This document shows positions 1 to 7,159 of a stretch of 9,163 nucleotides of DNA, piece by piece; the stretch's first letter is position 1, and each line of letters opens with the position of its first letter. The position numbers and the translations under genes are program-made. Origin of the DNA: Alistipes sp. (lineage in GTDB: Bacteria > Bacteroidota > Bacteroidia > Bacteroidales > Rikenellaceae); contig JAFOXS010000176.1 of NCBI GenBank assembly GCA_017391665.1, positions 1 to 9,163 of the forward strand, in the 5' to 3' direction. The notes beneath the pieces were generated by a model, which was not told the origin of the DNA, did no database searches, and saw nothing but the letters and a program-made list of their open reading frames with translations.

Positions 1-1719
1 CTGCGCAGCGAGATTAAGGCTGGCGCAACGAAGGGTGCCGTGAAGTGGATCATCACCCCCGCTATTGAGCAGGACTGGATCTATAAGCCCGTTATTCAGA
101 CCTCGCAGGTGGGTTATCACCCCAATCAGGAGAAGGTGGCTATCATCGAGCTTGATGAGCGTGACGCAAAGCGCCCCGTGGCTGAGCTTGTTCGTATCGA
201 TGCCGATGGCGAGAAGGTTGTAAAGCGCATTCAGCCTACCGACTGGGGTAAGTTCCTGCGTTATAACTACGTGAAGGCTGACTTCTCGGATGTGACTGCA
301 TCGGGTGTATATCAGCTCAAGTATGGTAATTCCGTTTCGCCCATCTTCCGCATCGACAAAGGTGTTTATGATCGTGGCGTATGGCAGCCCGTGCTGGAGT
401 ACTTCCTGCCCGTGCAGATGTGCCACATGCGTGTAGCTGAAAAGTATCGTGTATGGCACGACGCCTGCCATATGGACGATGCGCAGATGGCTCCCGCTCA
501 CAACCATATAGACGGTTACGACCAGAAGCCCGGTCTATCGAAGTATGAGGCTGGTGAGGTGGTTCCCGGCGTAAATATCGGTGGCTGGCACGATGCAGGT
601 GACTTCGATTTGCGTATCGAGTCGCAGGCGGGCGAGTCGTATATTCTGGCTCTGGCATACGAGTCGTTCCACCCCGAGCTGGATGTGACCTCTATCGATC
701 AGATCAACCGTGTTACGGAGATTCATCAGGCTGACGGCAAGAACGATATGTTGCAGCAGGTGGAGAATGGCGCGCTGAGCGTTGTTAGCTCTTACCTTGC
801 GCTGGGTCGTCTGTATCGTGGTATTATCACCAACAACCTGCGTCAGTATGTTCTCTTGGGCGATGCTGCTTCGATGACCGATGGCAAGATCGGCAATGAG
901 GACGACCGCTGGATCTTCACCGAGGATAACCCCTCACGCGAGATGACCACAGCAGCACAGCTGGCTGCAACATCACGCGTACTGCGCGATTTTAACGATA
1001 CTCTCTCTATGCACTGTCTGAATATCTCTCGCGAAATCTTTGCCAACGTAGGCAAGGGTAACAACCGCATCATGAATCAGAAGATTCAGGCGGCTGTGGA
1101 GTTGTATCTCGCAACCGACGAGAAGAAGTATCTTGACTTCCTATTGGATAATCAGCAGGAGATCGTAAACCGTATCAGCAGCGTGGCTTGGTTCACGGCT
1201 CGTGCCGAGCAGAAGATCGCAAAGCTTGGTGACAAGCGTGCGCGCGCCTTCTCGAAGGCATTCCGTGAGGCTCTGCCCAAGGTGGAGGCCGACTTGCAGA
1301 CGCAGGTTAAGGAGACACCCTACGGTGTACCCTACCGTCCCCATATCTGGGGTGCTGGCTGGGATATCCAGAGCTTTGGCTACCGCCATTACTTCCTCGC
1401 ATCGGCTTATCCCGAGATTTTCTCTAAGGCTCCCATCTTCAATGCACTGAACTTCATCCTCGGTTGCCACCCCGGCTCTAACCAGGCGTCGTTCGCATCG
1501 GGTGTAGGTGCTGAGTCAGCAACGGTGGGTTACGGTCTGAACCGTGCCGACTGGTCATACATCCCTGGTGGTGTTATCTCGGGTACGGCTTTGATTCGTC
1601 CCGACTTTCCCGAACTGTTGACCTTCCCGTTCCTGTGGCAGCAGACCGAGTATGTGCTGGGCGGTGGTTCGTCACACTATATGTTCCTGGTGCTGGCAGC
1701 GCAGCAGTTTCTGCAGTAG
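1..1719 (+). CDS. Glycoside hydrolase family 9 protein, C-terminal part (5' end outside window)
   Basis: Predicted endo/exo-glucanase-type hydrolase (GH9, inverting mechanism, (alpha/alpha)6 barrel) acting on beta-glucans or a related glycan, probably outside the cytoplasm. The frame is open from base 1, so the GTG at 40 is an internal valine and not a start; 572 codons are visible. Numbering from base 1, residues about 30-120 look like the Ig-like N-terminal domain of cellulases (QVGYHPNQEKVAII), followed by the catalytic domain. The GH9 catalytic-base motif GGWHDAGDFD is at 194-203, with Asp198 and Asp201. The probable proton donor Glu550 lies in FLWQQTEYVLGG near the C terminus. The usual PHHR-type motif is replaced by GYGLNRADW (510-518). 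At least 30 residues precede the Ig domain here, so the full protein is longer than an Ig-plus-catalytic GH9 and probably carries another N-terminal domain and a signal peptide. The family is secure; the substrate is not. Confidence 0.9.
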   Translation: MRSEIKAGATKGAVKWIITPAIEQDWIYKPVIQTSQVGYHPNQEKVAIIELDERDAKRPVAELVRIDADGEKVVKRIQPTDWGKFLRYNYVKADFSDVTASGVYQLKYGNSVSPIFRIDKGVYDRGVWQPVLEYFLPVQMCHMRVAEKYRVWHDACHMDDAQMAPAHNHIDGYDQKPGLSKYEAGEVVPGVNIGGWHDAGDFDLRIESQAGESYILALAYESFHPELDVTSIDQINRVTEIHQADGKNDMLQQVENGALSVVSSYLALGRLYRGIITNNLRQYVLLGDAASMTDGKIGNEDDRWIFTEDNPSREMTTAAQLAATSRVLRDFNDTLSMHCLNISREIFANVGKGNNRIMNQKIQAAVELYLATDEKKYLDFLLDNQQEIVNRISSVAWFTARAEQKIAKLGDKRARAFSKAFREALPKVEADLQTQVKETPYGVPYRPHIWGAGWDIQSFGYRHYFLASAYPEIFSKAPIFNALNFILGCHPGSNQASFASGVGAESATVGYGLNRADWSYIPGGVISGTALIRPDFPELLTFPFLWQQTEYVLGGGSSHYMFLVLAAQQFLQ

Positions 1720-1738
1720 TCCGGCGTAAAACAGATAA

Positions 1739-1774
1739 GAGGGTGTCCCACGGCGTGGGGCACCCTCTGTTTTT
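1739..1774. terminator. Rho-independent terminator between convergent genes, probably bidirectional
   Basis: A 13-base arm at 1739-1751 pairs with 1755-1767 across a GGC loop, with one G-U wobble when read on the plus strand, and is followed by TGTTTTT. It lies 20 bases after the GH9 stop. Read on the minus strand the same hairpin is followed by TTATCTGTTTT and lies about 43 bases beyond the guanine deaminase stop, so it can serve both converging units. Confidence 0.88.
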
Positions 1775-1816
1775 ATAGCAAGAAATGTTTTGCGGATGTG
1801 AGATAATGCAGCGATA

Positions 1817-2320
1817 CTAATAACGCACCTTATCCTCCTTTTCGTCCCATTTGCGGAAGGCCGCCAATGCGTTGTCTCGCATAAAATGCTCGCACTTGAT
1901 CGAACGGTCGGCATAGCTCAGGTCGAGCTGGTCGTAGATGAACGAGTCGTCAAAGTCGATCGCCTTGGCGTCATCCTTGGTGTTGCCGTAGCAGATGCGC
2001 TTTACGCCAGCCCAGTAGAGTGCGCTCAGGCACATCGGACAAGGCTCACACGAACTGTAGATGGTGCAATCGTTGAGCTGGAATGTGCCCAGCTTTGTGC
2101 AGGCGTTGCGGATGGCCATCACCTCGGCGTGTGCCGTGGGGTCGGCATTGGGTACAACTCGGTTTGCGCCCGTTGCTATAACCTCGCCATTGCGAACGAT
2201 GACGGCTCCGAATGGACCGCCTCCGGAGTCGATATTCTCGATTGACAGGTCGATTGCCATCTGCATAAATCGGGCATCTTCGGCCGAGTAGGATGTTGTC
2301 TCCTTGAGGTACTTTTTCAT
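1817..2320 (-). CDS. guaD: Guanine deaminase (cytidine/deoxycytidylate deaminase fold)
   Basis: Cytoplasmic zinc enzyme that hydrolyses guanine to xanthine and ammonia in purine salvage. The 167-residue product has the deaminase-fold signature: PTAHAE with His64 (zinc) and Glu66 (proton shuttle), and CEPCPMC with Cys94 and Cys97 as the other zinc ligands. It follows the Bacillus subtilis GuaD pattern closely, from recalled sequence: GGPFGAVIV near 34-42, YWA at 102-104, FDDSFIY at 123-129, and a C-terminal tyrosine (Tyr167) corresponding to the domain-swapped Tyr that shapes the guanine site. These separate it from tRNA adenosine deaminase TadA. I chose the ATG at 2320 because family similarity begins after it. 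An in-frame upstream ATG at 2383 would add 21 unrelated residues and overlap the preceding gene; the chosen start leaves a 38-base gap to it. It is probably cotranscribed with the upstream FAD oxidoreductase. Confidence 0.9.
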   Translation of the reverse strand: MKKYLKETTSYSAEDARFMQMAIDLSIENIDSGGGPFGAVIVRNGEVIATGANRVVPNADPTAHAEVMAIRNACTKLGTFQLNDCTIYSSCEPCPMCLSALYWAGVKRICYGNTKDDAKAIDFDDSFIYDQLDLSYADRSIKCEHFMRDNALAAFRKWDEKEDKVRY

Positions 2321-2358
2321 GCTATTGTGGGTTTTGCTTGATGCAAAATGTTGAATGC

Positions 2359-4215
2359 TTATTGCTTGCGGTAAGTTGGCCAATTACCGCCCAGATTGTA
2401 GAGCTGGTTGTTTTCCAGTCCCTGCTTGCCAGCGCCCTGCTGCATGAGCGATTTCAGAGCGTTGAGATGCGATGTGTAAATATCGCGTGGCAGAGCATCG
2501 TGCTCACGGCAGAGCGATGCGGCCATACCTACCACCTCGCCCATCATTCCGCATGTACGCATAACACGAACCGTGCCCAAGCCGATGTGCGTTACGCTGA
2601 TGTCGCGACCCGCCATAAAGAGGTTGTCGATGTTGCGCGAGTAGAGGCAACGATATGGCACGGCATAGGGGTTCGTAGCGCCATGTACGCATATCGACTT
2701 AAACTCCTCGCCGGGGAAGTGCTTTGTATTCTCGGGGTCGGGATAGTGCAGGTCGATACTCCACGTAGTGGTGAACGAGGCATCGGGATATGCTATCTCC
2801 TGCATCAGGTCATTCTCGTTGAGCACGTGGTCGCCCAGCAGTCGGCGTGATTCACGCTTGCCTGCGATGTATGCCACCCAGCCAAGTGAGCGGTTGCGAT
2901 AAGCCTCATTATCCTGCAGGCGATTTTTCAGAAAACTCCAGTTCGAATATACCACCATCAGACCATAGTCGCGTATGCGCTCAAACTCCTCGCATTGGTC
3001 ATAGTTCATGCCTGTCTCCCAGGTCCACTCGCCCATTGTTACACGCTGGCAGCTCTCCTCGTTGAAGTTAAGACCATATTCAAATATGGGGAAATTGCTC
3101 TCACTGTCATTCTCTACCGAGTACCACTGCACCGACGAACCCATCGTCATCTTGTCGGCCACCTCGGGTGCCGAAGGCTCGTTGTACTCATCGCGGCTCT
3201 CGCGACCCATAGCGTAGTCAGCACCAGCCAGATAGCCTACCGTGCCATCGCCCGTGCAGTCGGAGAAGATAGGCGCACGGAATACGACCTCCTCGCCTGT
3301 CTCGATGTGCTGTGCACGTACGGCCTCGATGTGGCCATTGCGACTCTCGACAGCATATACTCTGTATGAGGGGAAGAGCGAGAGATTCTCCTCGGCCTCG
3401 AGGAAAAGACGTTTCTTGTCATCCTCGTAGTTCTCGGCAGGCTGAGCATTGCCACCACGCAATGGACCAAACTCCTTGATCATATTGCCAAGATTGACGT
3501 ATGGCTCCATCTCGATGTGGCCACCCAGGTGTACTCGTGTCTCCGAACTGTTTGTTCCACCCCACAGCGGACGGTCGTTGATAAGTGCCACCTTAGCACC
3601 CAGTCGTGCTGCAGCCACCGCAGCGCACATGCCTGCAATGCCACCACCTACGACCACGAAGTCAAACTCCTCGACCTTCGCCTTGCTGGGGTTGTGCTTT
3701 GAGCGGAAATCGGCGAGAGCCTCTACCTCGGCAGGAGGCGTAGCTTGTTTGTTAAGAGTGAGGTATATGGCGTCGCAGCGACCTTCGAATCCTGTGAGAT
3801 CGTGCAGGCGGAGTGTCTGCTCACCCTTGTTTTCGATATTTACAGATCCTGCATACTGCCACTCCCAGGCATTGCCCTCTACGCCCAGCTCGTTGGGAAG
3901 CAGCTCATCTCCCACGCCAATGCGGAAACCGCCTGCGCCACGACCCTCAGACCACGGCGAGGTCCAATTGTAGGTGCGAGCATAGATATGCCACTCGCCA
4001 GCGCTGGGGATGGATATTATGCTTGTCGCGTCCTCTACCGTATTGCCCATGCCGTGGGCAATCAGATAGGGCGAGCCCATCTCGAATGTGAACTGCTGAT
4101 CGACCGACCAGCCACCCTTATTTGTAAAACTCTCAGCCTCGACAAAAATATCGTTGTGCTTAGTGCAGGCTGTAAGAGTGAGAAGCAGTGACAGAAGTGT
4201 AAGAATGTTTTTCAT
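2359..4215 (-). CDS. Predicted lipoprotein FAD-dependent oxidoreductase with N-terminal beta-sandwich-like module
   Basis: 618 residues. Residues 1-17 form a short lipoprotein signal peptide with lipobox LTAC and lipidated Cys17; there is no twin-arginine motif. Residues about 23-155 (FVEAESF, then many aromatic and Gly-rich strands) look like a carbohydrate-binding or golvesin/xanthan-lyase-type beta-sandwich; this assignment is tentative. A Rossmann FAD-binding fold begins at 184 with VVVGGGIAGMCAA (GxGxxG at 190-195) and continues into WGGTNSSETR. A C-terminal FAD motif around 531-570 contains NLFMAGRDIS, HIGLGTVRVM and GEVVGMAA, typical of the FAD_oxidored family (PF12831), which is widespread in Bacteroidetes and poorly characterised. 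Residues just after Cys17 (TKHND) lack the dense acidic run of a surface-export signal, so a periplasm-facing outer-membrane location is more likely. The substrate is unknown; an oxidised sugar or glycan component is a guess. First gene of a two-gene unit with guanine deaminase. Confidence 0.85.
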   Translation of the reverse strand: MKNILTLLSLLLTLTACTKHNDIFVEAESFTNKGGWSVDQQFTFEMGSPYLIAHGMGNTVEDATSIISIPSAGEWHIYARTYNWTSPWSEGRGAGGFRIGVGDELLPNELGVEGNAWEWQYAGSVNIENKGEQTLRLHDLTGFEGRCDAIYLTLNKQATPPAEVEALADFRSKHNPSKAKVEEFDFVVVGGGIAGMCAAVAAARLGAKVALINDRPLWGGTNSSETRVHLGGHIEMEPYVNLGNMIKEFGPLRGGNAQPAENYEDDKKRLFLEAEENLSLFPSYRVYAVESRNGHIEAVRAQHIETGEEVVFRAPIFSDCTGDGTVGYLAGADYAMGRESRDEYNEPSAPEVADKMTMGSSVQWYSVENDSESNFPIFEYGLNFNEESCQRVTMGEWTWETGMNYDQCEEFERIRDYGLMVVYSNWSFLKNRLQDNEAYRNRSLGWVAYIAGKRESRRLLGDHVLNENDLMQEIAYPDASFTTTWSIDLHYPDPENTKHFPGEEFKSICVHGATNPYAVPYRCLYSRNIDNLFMAGRDISVTHIGLGTVRVMRTCGMMGEVVGMAASLCREHDALPRDIYTSHLNALKSLMQQGAGKQGLENNQLYNLGGNWPTYRKQ

Positions 4216-4238
4216 TGTGCTGTGTTGTATTTATAATG

Positions 4239-4246
4239 CAAAGTTA
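4239..4246 (-). promoter_or_regulatory. Putative Bacteroidetes -7 promoter box for the FAD oxidoreductase unit
   Basis: On the minus strand this reads TAACTTTG, an exact match to the Bacteroidetes -7 consensus TAnnTTTG, ending 23 bases upstream of the ATG at 4215. I see no clear TTTG-type -33 element 19-21 bases further upstream, so only half of the promoter is supported. Confidence 0.6.
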
Positions 4247-4394
4247 TAAAAATATATGGTAGAAGGAGGCTGCTGCGCGAAAAATCCTGCTTTTGAAGGC
4301 GAGATTGGGCGTCGGAGTGGATGTGTTGTTTGAAATGTGGATTTTTTTTGATAAAAATATTGGCTGATTGTAAGTTTTTTTGTGTGAAAAATAT

Positions 4395-4402
4395 TATTTT
4401 TG
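4395..4402 (+). promoter_or_regulatory. Putative -7 promoter box for the 2-oxoacid oxidoreductase operon
   Basis: TATTTTTG matches TAnnTTTG and lies 50 bases before the ATG at 4453. Candidate -33 boxes are badly spaced: TTTG at 4379-4382 is only 12 bases upstream, and TTG at 4368-4370 is 24 bases upstream. The region is very AT-rich, so a chance match is possible. Confidence 0.5.
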
Positions 4403-4410
4403 TAAGGAAT

Positions 4411-4425
4411 AGAATAGTTTATTCT
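4411..4425. repeat. Short perfect inverted repeat near the expected transcription start
   Basis: AGAATA (4411-4416), spacer GTT, TATTCT (4420-4425) form a perfect 6-bp inverted repeat beginning 8 bases after the putative -7 box. That position suits an operator or a hairpin at the 5' end of the mRNA. The AT-rich context means it may be chance. Confidence 0.35.
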
Positions 4426-4452
4426 TAAAAAATATTATAAAATCATTAATAT

Positions 4453-4680
4453 ATGGCAAAGATTAAAGGACGTGTGGTGGTGGACACGGAGCGTTGCAAG
4501 GGTTGTGGCGTGTGTGTCGCTGCGTGCCCGTGTAATGTTTTGACACTCTCAGTGAATGTCAACGGCAAGGGTTACCCCTATGCCGAGATGGCTAATGTGG
4601 ATGCCTGCACAGGATGCGCTTCGTGCGGAATAATCTGCCCCGATAGTTGTATTGTTGTATATCGTCAAAAAATGGAGTAG
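4453..4680 (+). CDS. korD: 2-oxoacid:ferredoxin oxidoreductase, ferredoxin-like delta subunit (2x[4Fe-4S])
   Basis: A 75-residue electron-transfer subunit that passes electrons from the TPP catalytic centre to external ferredoxin. Two complete CxxCxxCxxxC clusters are visible: Cys15, 18, 21 and 25 (the last followed by Pro), and Cys52, 55, 58 and 62 (also followed by Pro). This is the bacterial 2x[4Fe-4S] ferredoxin pattern, here as a stand-alone subunit. It is the first gene of a tight four-gene operon; the alpha-subunit ATG follows its stop after 3 bases. The upstream leader (ATTAATAT) has no Shine-Dalgarno site, which is usual in Bacteroidetes. The delta role is inferred from the operon, since the sequence alone says only ferredoxin. 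Confidence 0.93.
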   Translation: MAKIKGRVVVDTERCKGCGVCVAACPCNVLTLSVNVNGKGYPYAEMANVDACTGCASCGIICPDSCIVVYRQKME

Positions 4681-4683
4681 ATT

Positions 4684-5775
4684 ATGGCAGAGAAAGATGT
4701 AAGATTGATGAAAGGTAACGAGGTTATCGCCCACGCCGCTGTGCATTGCGGTTGCGACGGTTACTTCGGCTACCCTATCACCCCGCAGTCGGAGGTGATG
4801 GAGACTCTGATGGAGTTGCGCCCCTGGGAGAGCACCGGTATGGTTGTATTGCAGGCTGAATCGGAGATCGCCTCTATCAATATGGTTTACGGCGGTGCTG
4901 CTACGGGTAAAAAGATTATGACCTCGTCGTCGAGCCCTGGTGTGAGCCTTATGAGTGAGGGCTTGAGCTATATCGCTGCGTGCGAGTTGCCCTGCCTTGT
5001 TGTTAACTGTCAGCGTGGCGGCCCCGGCCTGGGTACTATCCAGCCCTCGCAGGGTGATTACATGCAGGCATGCAAGGGCGGCGGCCATGGCGATTACCAT
5101 CTCATCGTGCTGGCTCCCTCGTCAGTGCAGGAGATGTATGACTTCGTAGGATTGTCGTTCGATATAGCATTCAAGCACCGTAATCCCGTTATGCTGCTGG
5201 CCGATGGTGCTATCGGTCAGATGATGGAGAAGGTTGTCTTCTCGGAGCAGAAGCCCCGTCTTACTGACGAGGAGGTTGCCGAGCAGCAGAAGGCTTGGGC
5301 AGCGACTGGCAAGGGTCAGCGTGGAAAGAGCAATGTGGTGACCTCGCTGTACCTCAATCCCGAGGAGTTGGAGGGATTGAATAATCGTTTGCAGGAGAAG
5401 TATAATCGCATCAAGGCCGAGGAGGCCCGCTGGGAGGAGTTTATGTGCGACGATGCCGAGTATGTACTCGTTGCTTTCGGTTCGTCGGCTCGTATCTGCT
5501 CGGCTGTTGTTGAGCAGGCTCGTGAGGAGGGCATCAAGTTAGGCTTGATGCGTCCCATTACCCTGTGGCCGTTCCCCGAGAAGCCTTTGGCCGATATGGC
5601 TGCGCGTGGCGTCAAGGGATTCATGTCTGTAGAGATGAATGCTGGCCAGATGGTCGAGGATGTACGCCTGGCTGTCGAAGGCAAGGCTGCCGTTGAGCAT
5701 TATGGCCGTACGGGTGGCGTGATATTTACTCCCGACGAGGTTCTGGAGGCACTTAAGAATAACCTAATAAAGTAA
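4684..5775 (+). CDS. vorB: 2-oxoacid:ferredoxin oxidoreductase alpha subunit (VorB/KorA type)
   Basis: Catalytic alpha subunit, 363 residues, of a cytoplasmic oxygen-sensitive complex: 2-oxoacid + CoA + oxidised ferredoxin to acyl-CoA + CO2 + reduced ferredoxin. The N-terminal pyrimidine-binding domain (about 8-180) shows GYFGYPITPQSE (26-37), AESEIASINMVYGGA (58-72), SSSSPGVSLMSEG (81-93) and QRGGPGLGTIQPSQGD (110-125). A charged linker at about 195-255 leads to a transketolase-C-like domain (about 260-355; VLVAFGSSAR, MRPITLWPFPEK). Length and motifs match proteins usually named 3-methyl-2-oxobutanoate dehydrogenase subunit VorB in Bacteroidetes. Sequence cannot separate branched-chain oxoacids from 2-oxoglutarate. 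A GGAG at 4674-4677, inside the end of the preceding gene, is 6 bases from the ATG and may support translation. Confidence 0.93.
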   Translation: MAEKDVRLMKGNEVIAHAAVHCGCDGYFGYPITPQSEVMETLMELRPWESTGMVVLQAESEIASINMVYGGAATGKKIMTSSSSPGVSLMSEGLSYIAACELPCLVVNCQRGGPGLGTIQPSQGDYMQACKGGGHGDYHLIVLAPSSVQEMYDFVGLSFDIAFKHRNPVMLLADGAIGQMMEKVVFSEQKPRLTDEEVAEQQKAWAATGKGQRGKSNVVTSLYLNPEELEGLNNRLQEKYNRIKAEEARWEEFMCDDAEYVLVAFGSSARICSAVVEQAREEGIKLGLMRPITLWPFPEKPLADMAARGVKGFMSVEMNAGQMVEDVRLAVEGKAAVEHYGRTGGVIFTPDEVLEALKNNLIK

Positions 5776-5780
5776 AGATT

Positions 5781-6551
5781 ATGGCAGAAGTAGAGATAAG
5801 AGAGGAGAATAAGGTACATGCGCGTCCGCGACTCATTACCGACACGGTTATGCACTACTGTCCGGGTTGTAGTCATGGTACGGTACATAATCTCATTGCC
5901 GAGGTTATTGATGAGATGGGTCTGGAGGATAAGGCCGTCGGTATCTCACCCGTAGGTTGCGCCGTGTTTGCATATAATTATATCGATGTGGACTGGGTAG
6001 AGGCGGCTCACGGTCGCGCTTGCGCTGTGGCTACCGCCGTAAAGCGTCTGCATCCCAATAATATGGTCTTCACCTATCAGGGCGATGGCGATTTGACTGC
6101 TATCGGTGCTGGTGAGACTATCCACGCTGCTGCACGTGGCGAGAATATCGTTACGATATTTATCAACAACTCGATCTACGGTATGACTGGTGGTCAGATG
6201 TCGCCCACTACCCTTCTGGGTATGCGTACTGCCACAACACCTGCAGGTCGTGATGCCGCGCTCAATGGCTTCCCCTACAAGATTATGGATATGCTCACAC
6301 ACCTCGATGGTGCTACTTACCTCACGCGTCAGAGCGTACATACTCCGGCTGCGGTGCGTAAGTGCAAGAAGGCCATTAGCAAGGCTTTTGAGAATGCTAT
6401 GGCTGGCAACGGTTACTCAATGGTGGAGGTTGTGGCATCATGCAACAGCGGCTGGAAACTATCTCCCGTGGAGGCTAACCGCTGGATGGAAGAGAATGTA
6501 ATGCCCAACTATGTGATGGGCGATGTGAAGTGTTCAACCCTGCCTAAATAG
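5781..6551 (+). CDS. korB: 2-oxoacid:ferredoxin oxidoreductase beta subunit, thiamine pyrophosphate-binding
   Basis: Binds the diphosphate of TPP and completes the active site with the alpha subunit. In 256 residues it shows CPGCSHG (27-33), characteristic of KorB/VorA proteins; ISPVGCAVFAYNY (55-67); the TPP/Mg2+ motif starting at GDGDLTAIGAGE (101-112) and closing with INNSIYGMTGGQ (128-139), where Asn129/Asn130 supply the motif's asparagine; and SPTTLLGMRT after it, as in the family. Five bases separate it from the alpha stop and eight from the gamma start, so all four subunits are surely cotranscribed. It is also often labelled vorA, depending on the naming scheme. Confidence 0.93.
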   Translation: MAEVEIREENKVHARPRLITDTVMHYCPGCSHGTVHNLIAEVIDEMGLEDKAVGISPVGCAVFAYNYIDVDWVEAAHGRACAVATAVKRLHPNNMVFTYQGDGDLTAIGAGETIHAAARGENIVTIFINNSIYGMTGGQMSPTTLLGMRTATTPAGRDAALNGFPYKIMDMLTHLDGATYLTRQSVHTPAAVRKCKKAISKAFENAMAGNGYSMVEVVASCNSGWKLSPVEANRWMEENVMPNYVMGDVKCSTLPK

Positions 6552-6559
6552 ATAGCGAT

Positions 6560-7153
6560 ATGAAAGAGACAATGATTATAGCAGGCTTCGGCGGTCAGGG
6601 TGTACTGTCGATGGGTAAGATTCTGGCTTACTCGGCCATTATGCAGGACTTTGAGGTTACGTGGATGCCCTCGTATGGTCCCGAGATGCGTGGCGGTACG
6701 GCTAACGTGACGGTGATTGTGTCGGATAAGAAGATCTCGTCGCCTATTGCCAATCAGTACGATACGGTTATTGTGCTTAACCAGCAGTCGATGGATAAGT
6801 TCGAGAGCAAGGTGCGCCCGGGTGGTGTGCTGATTTACGATACCAACGGTATTGTAACTCCTCCTACGCGTACCGACATTGAGATTTACACCATCGATGC
6901 TACTGAGGAGAGCGCTCGTATGGGTCAGGCCAAGATGTTCAATACGATGATTCTGGGCGGATATCTGAAGATTAAGCCTATCGTGAAGCTGGAGAACGTT
7001 ATGGCGGGCTTGAAGAAGTCGCTTCCTGAGCGTGCATGGAAATTCCTGCCACAGAATGAGGCTGCGATCCTGCACGGTGCGGAGATCATAAAGCGCAGAC
7101 AACTTTCTACTACAGTCTTTCCACCCCCAATGTGGCTTGGCCTGGTAGAGTAA
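6560..7153 (+). CDS. korC: 2-oxoacid:ferredoxin oxidoreductase gamma subunit
   Basis: CoA-interacting gamma subunit of the complex, 197 residues. The family's N-terminal signature GFGGQGVLSMGKILAYSA is at 9-26, followed by WMPSYGPEMRGGTANV (35-50), which is highly conserved in POR/KOR/VOR gamma subunits; the middle part (LNQQSMDKF, GGVLIYDTNGI) also fits. Typical homologues are, from memory, about 180 residues and end soon after the region equivalent to GAEIIK (173-178). Here a further 19 residues follow, rich in Pro and hydrophobics (VFPPPMWLGLVE), with no obvious family match. Last gene of the operon; a terminator follows 6 bases after the stop. Confidence 0.93.
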   Translation: MKETMIIAGFGGQGVLSMGKILAYSAIMQDFEVTWMPSYGPEMRGGTANVTVIVSDKKISSPIANQYDTVIVLNQQSMDKFESKVRPGGVLIYDTNGIVTPPTRTDIEIYTIDATEESARMGQAKMFNTMILGGYLKIKPIVKLENVMAGLKKSLPERAWKFLPQNEAAILHGAEIIKRRQLSTTVFPPPMWLGLVE

Positions 7154-7159
7154 AAAGAG

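Noticed and set aside
2321..2383. Upstream ATG at 2383 as the start of guanine deaminase
   Set aside because: It would overlap the end of the oxidoreductase gene and add 21 residues with no family resemblance; the ATG at 2320 gives the normal length.
3449..3973. Long plus-strand open frame opposite the FAD oxidoreductase gene
   Set aside because: It is the antisense shadow of a gene with clear lipobox and FAD motifs; its product is Ser/Pro/Arg-rich and has no recognisable domain.
4256..4333. A 25-codon plus-strand ORF (MVEGGCCAKNP...) in the divergent intergenic region, considered as a leader peptide
   Set aside because: It has no ribosome-binding site, no run of regulatory amino acids and no attenuator-like hairpins after it, and it lies upstream of the likely promoter of the following operon.
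4432..4452. Inverted repeat ATATTA...TAATAT just before the korD start
   Set aside because: Both arms are only A and T in an extremely AT-rich stretch, so chance explains it.
4549..5100. Minus-strand open frame of 183 codons opposite the korD and vorB genes
   Set aside because: It spans two genuine plus-strand genes, and its product is His/Arg/Thr-rich low-quality sequence with no motif.
6509..7102. Minus-strand open frame of 197 codons opposite the gamma subunit gene
   Set aside because: It is an antisense shadow of a well-supported gene, rich in His and Arg, with no domain signal.
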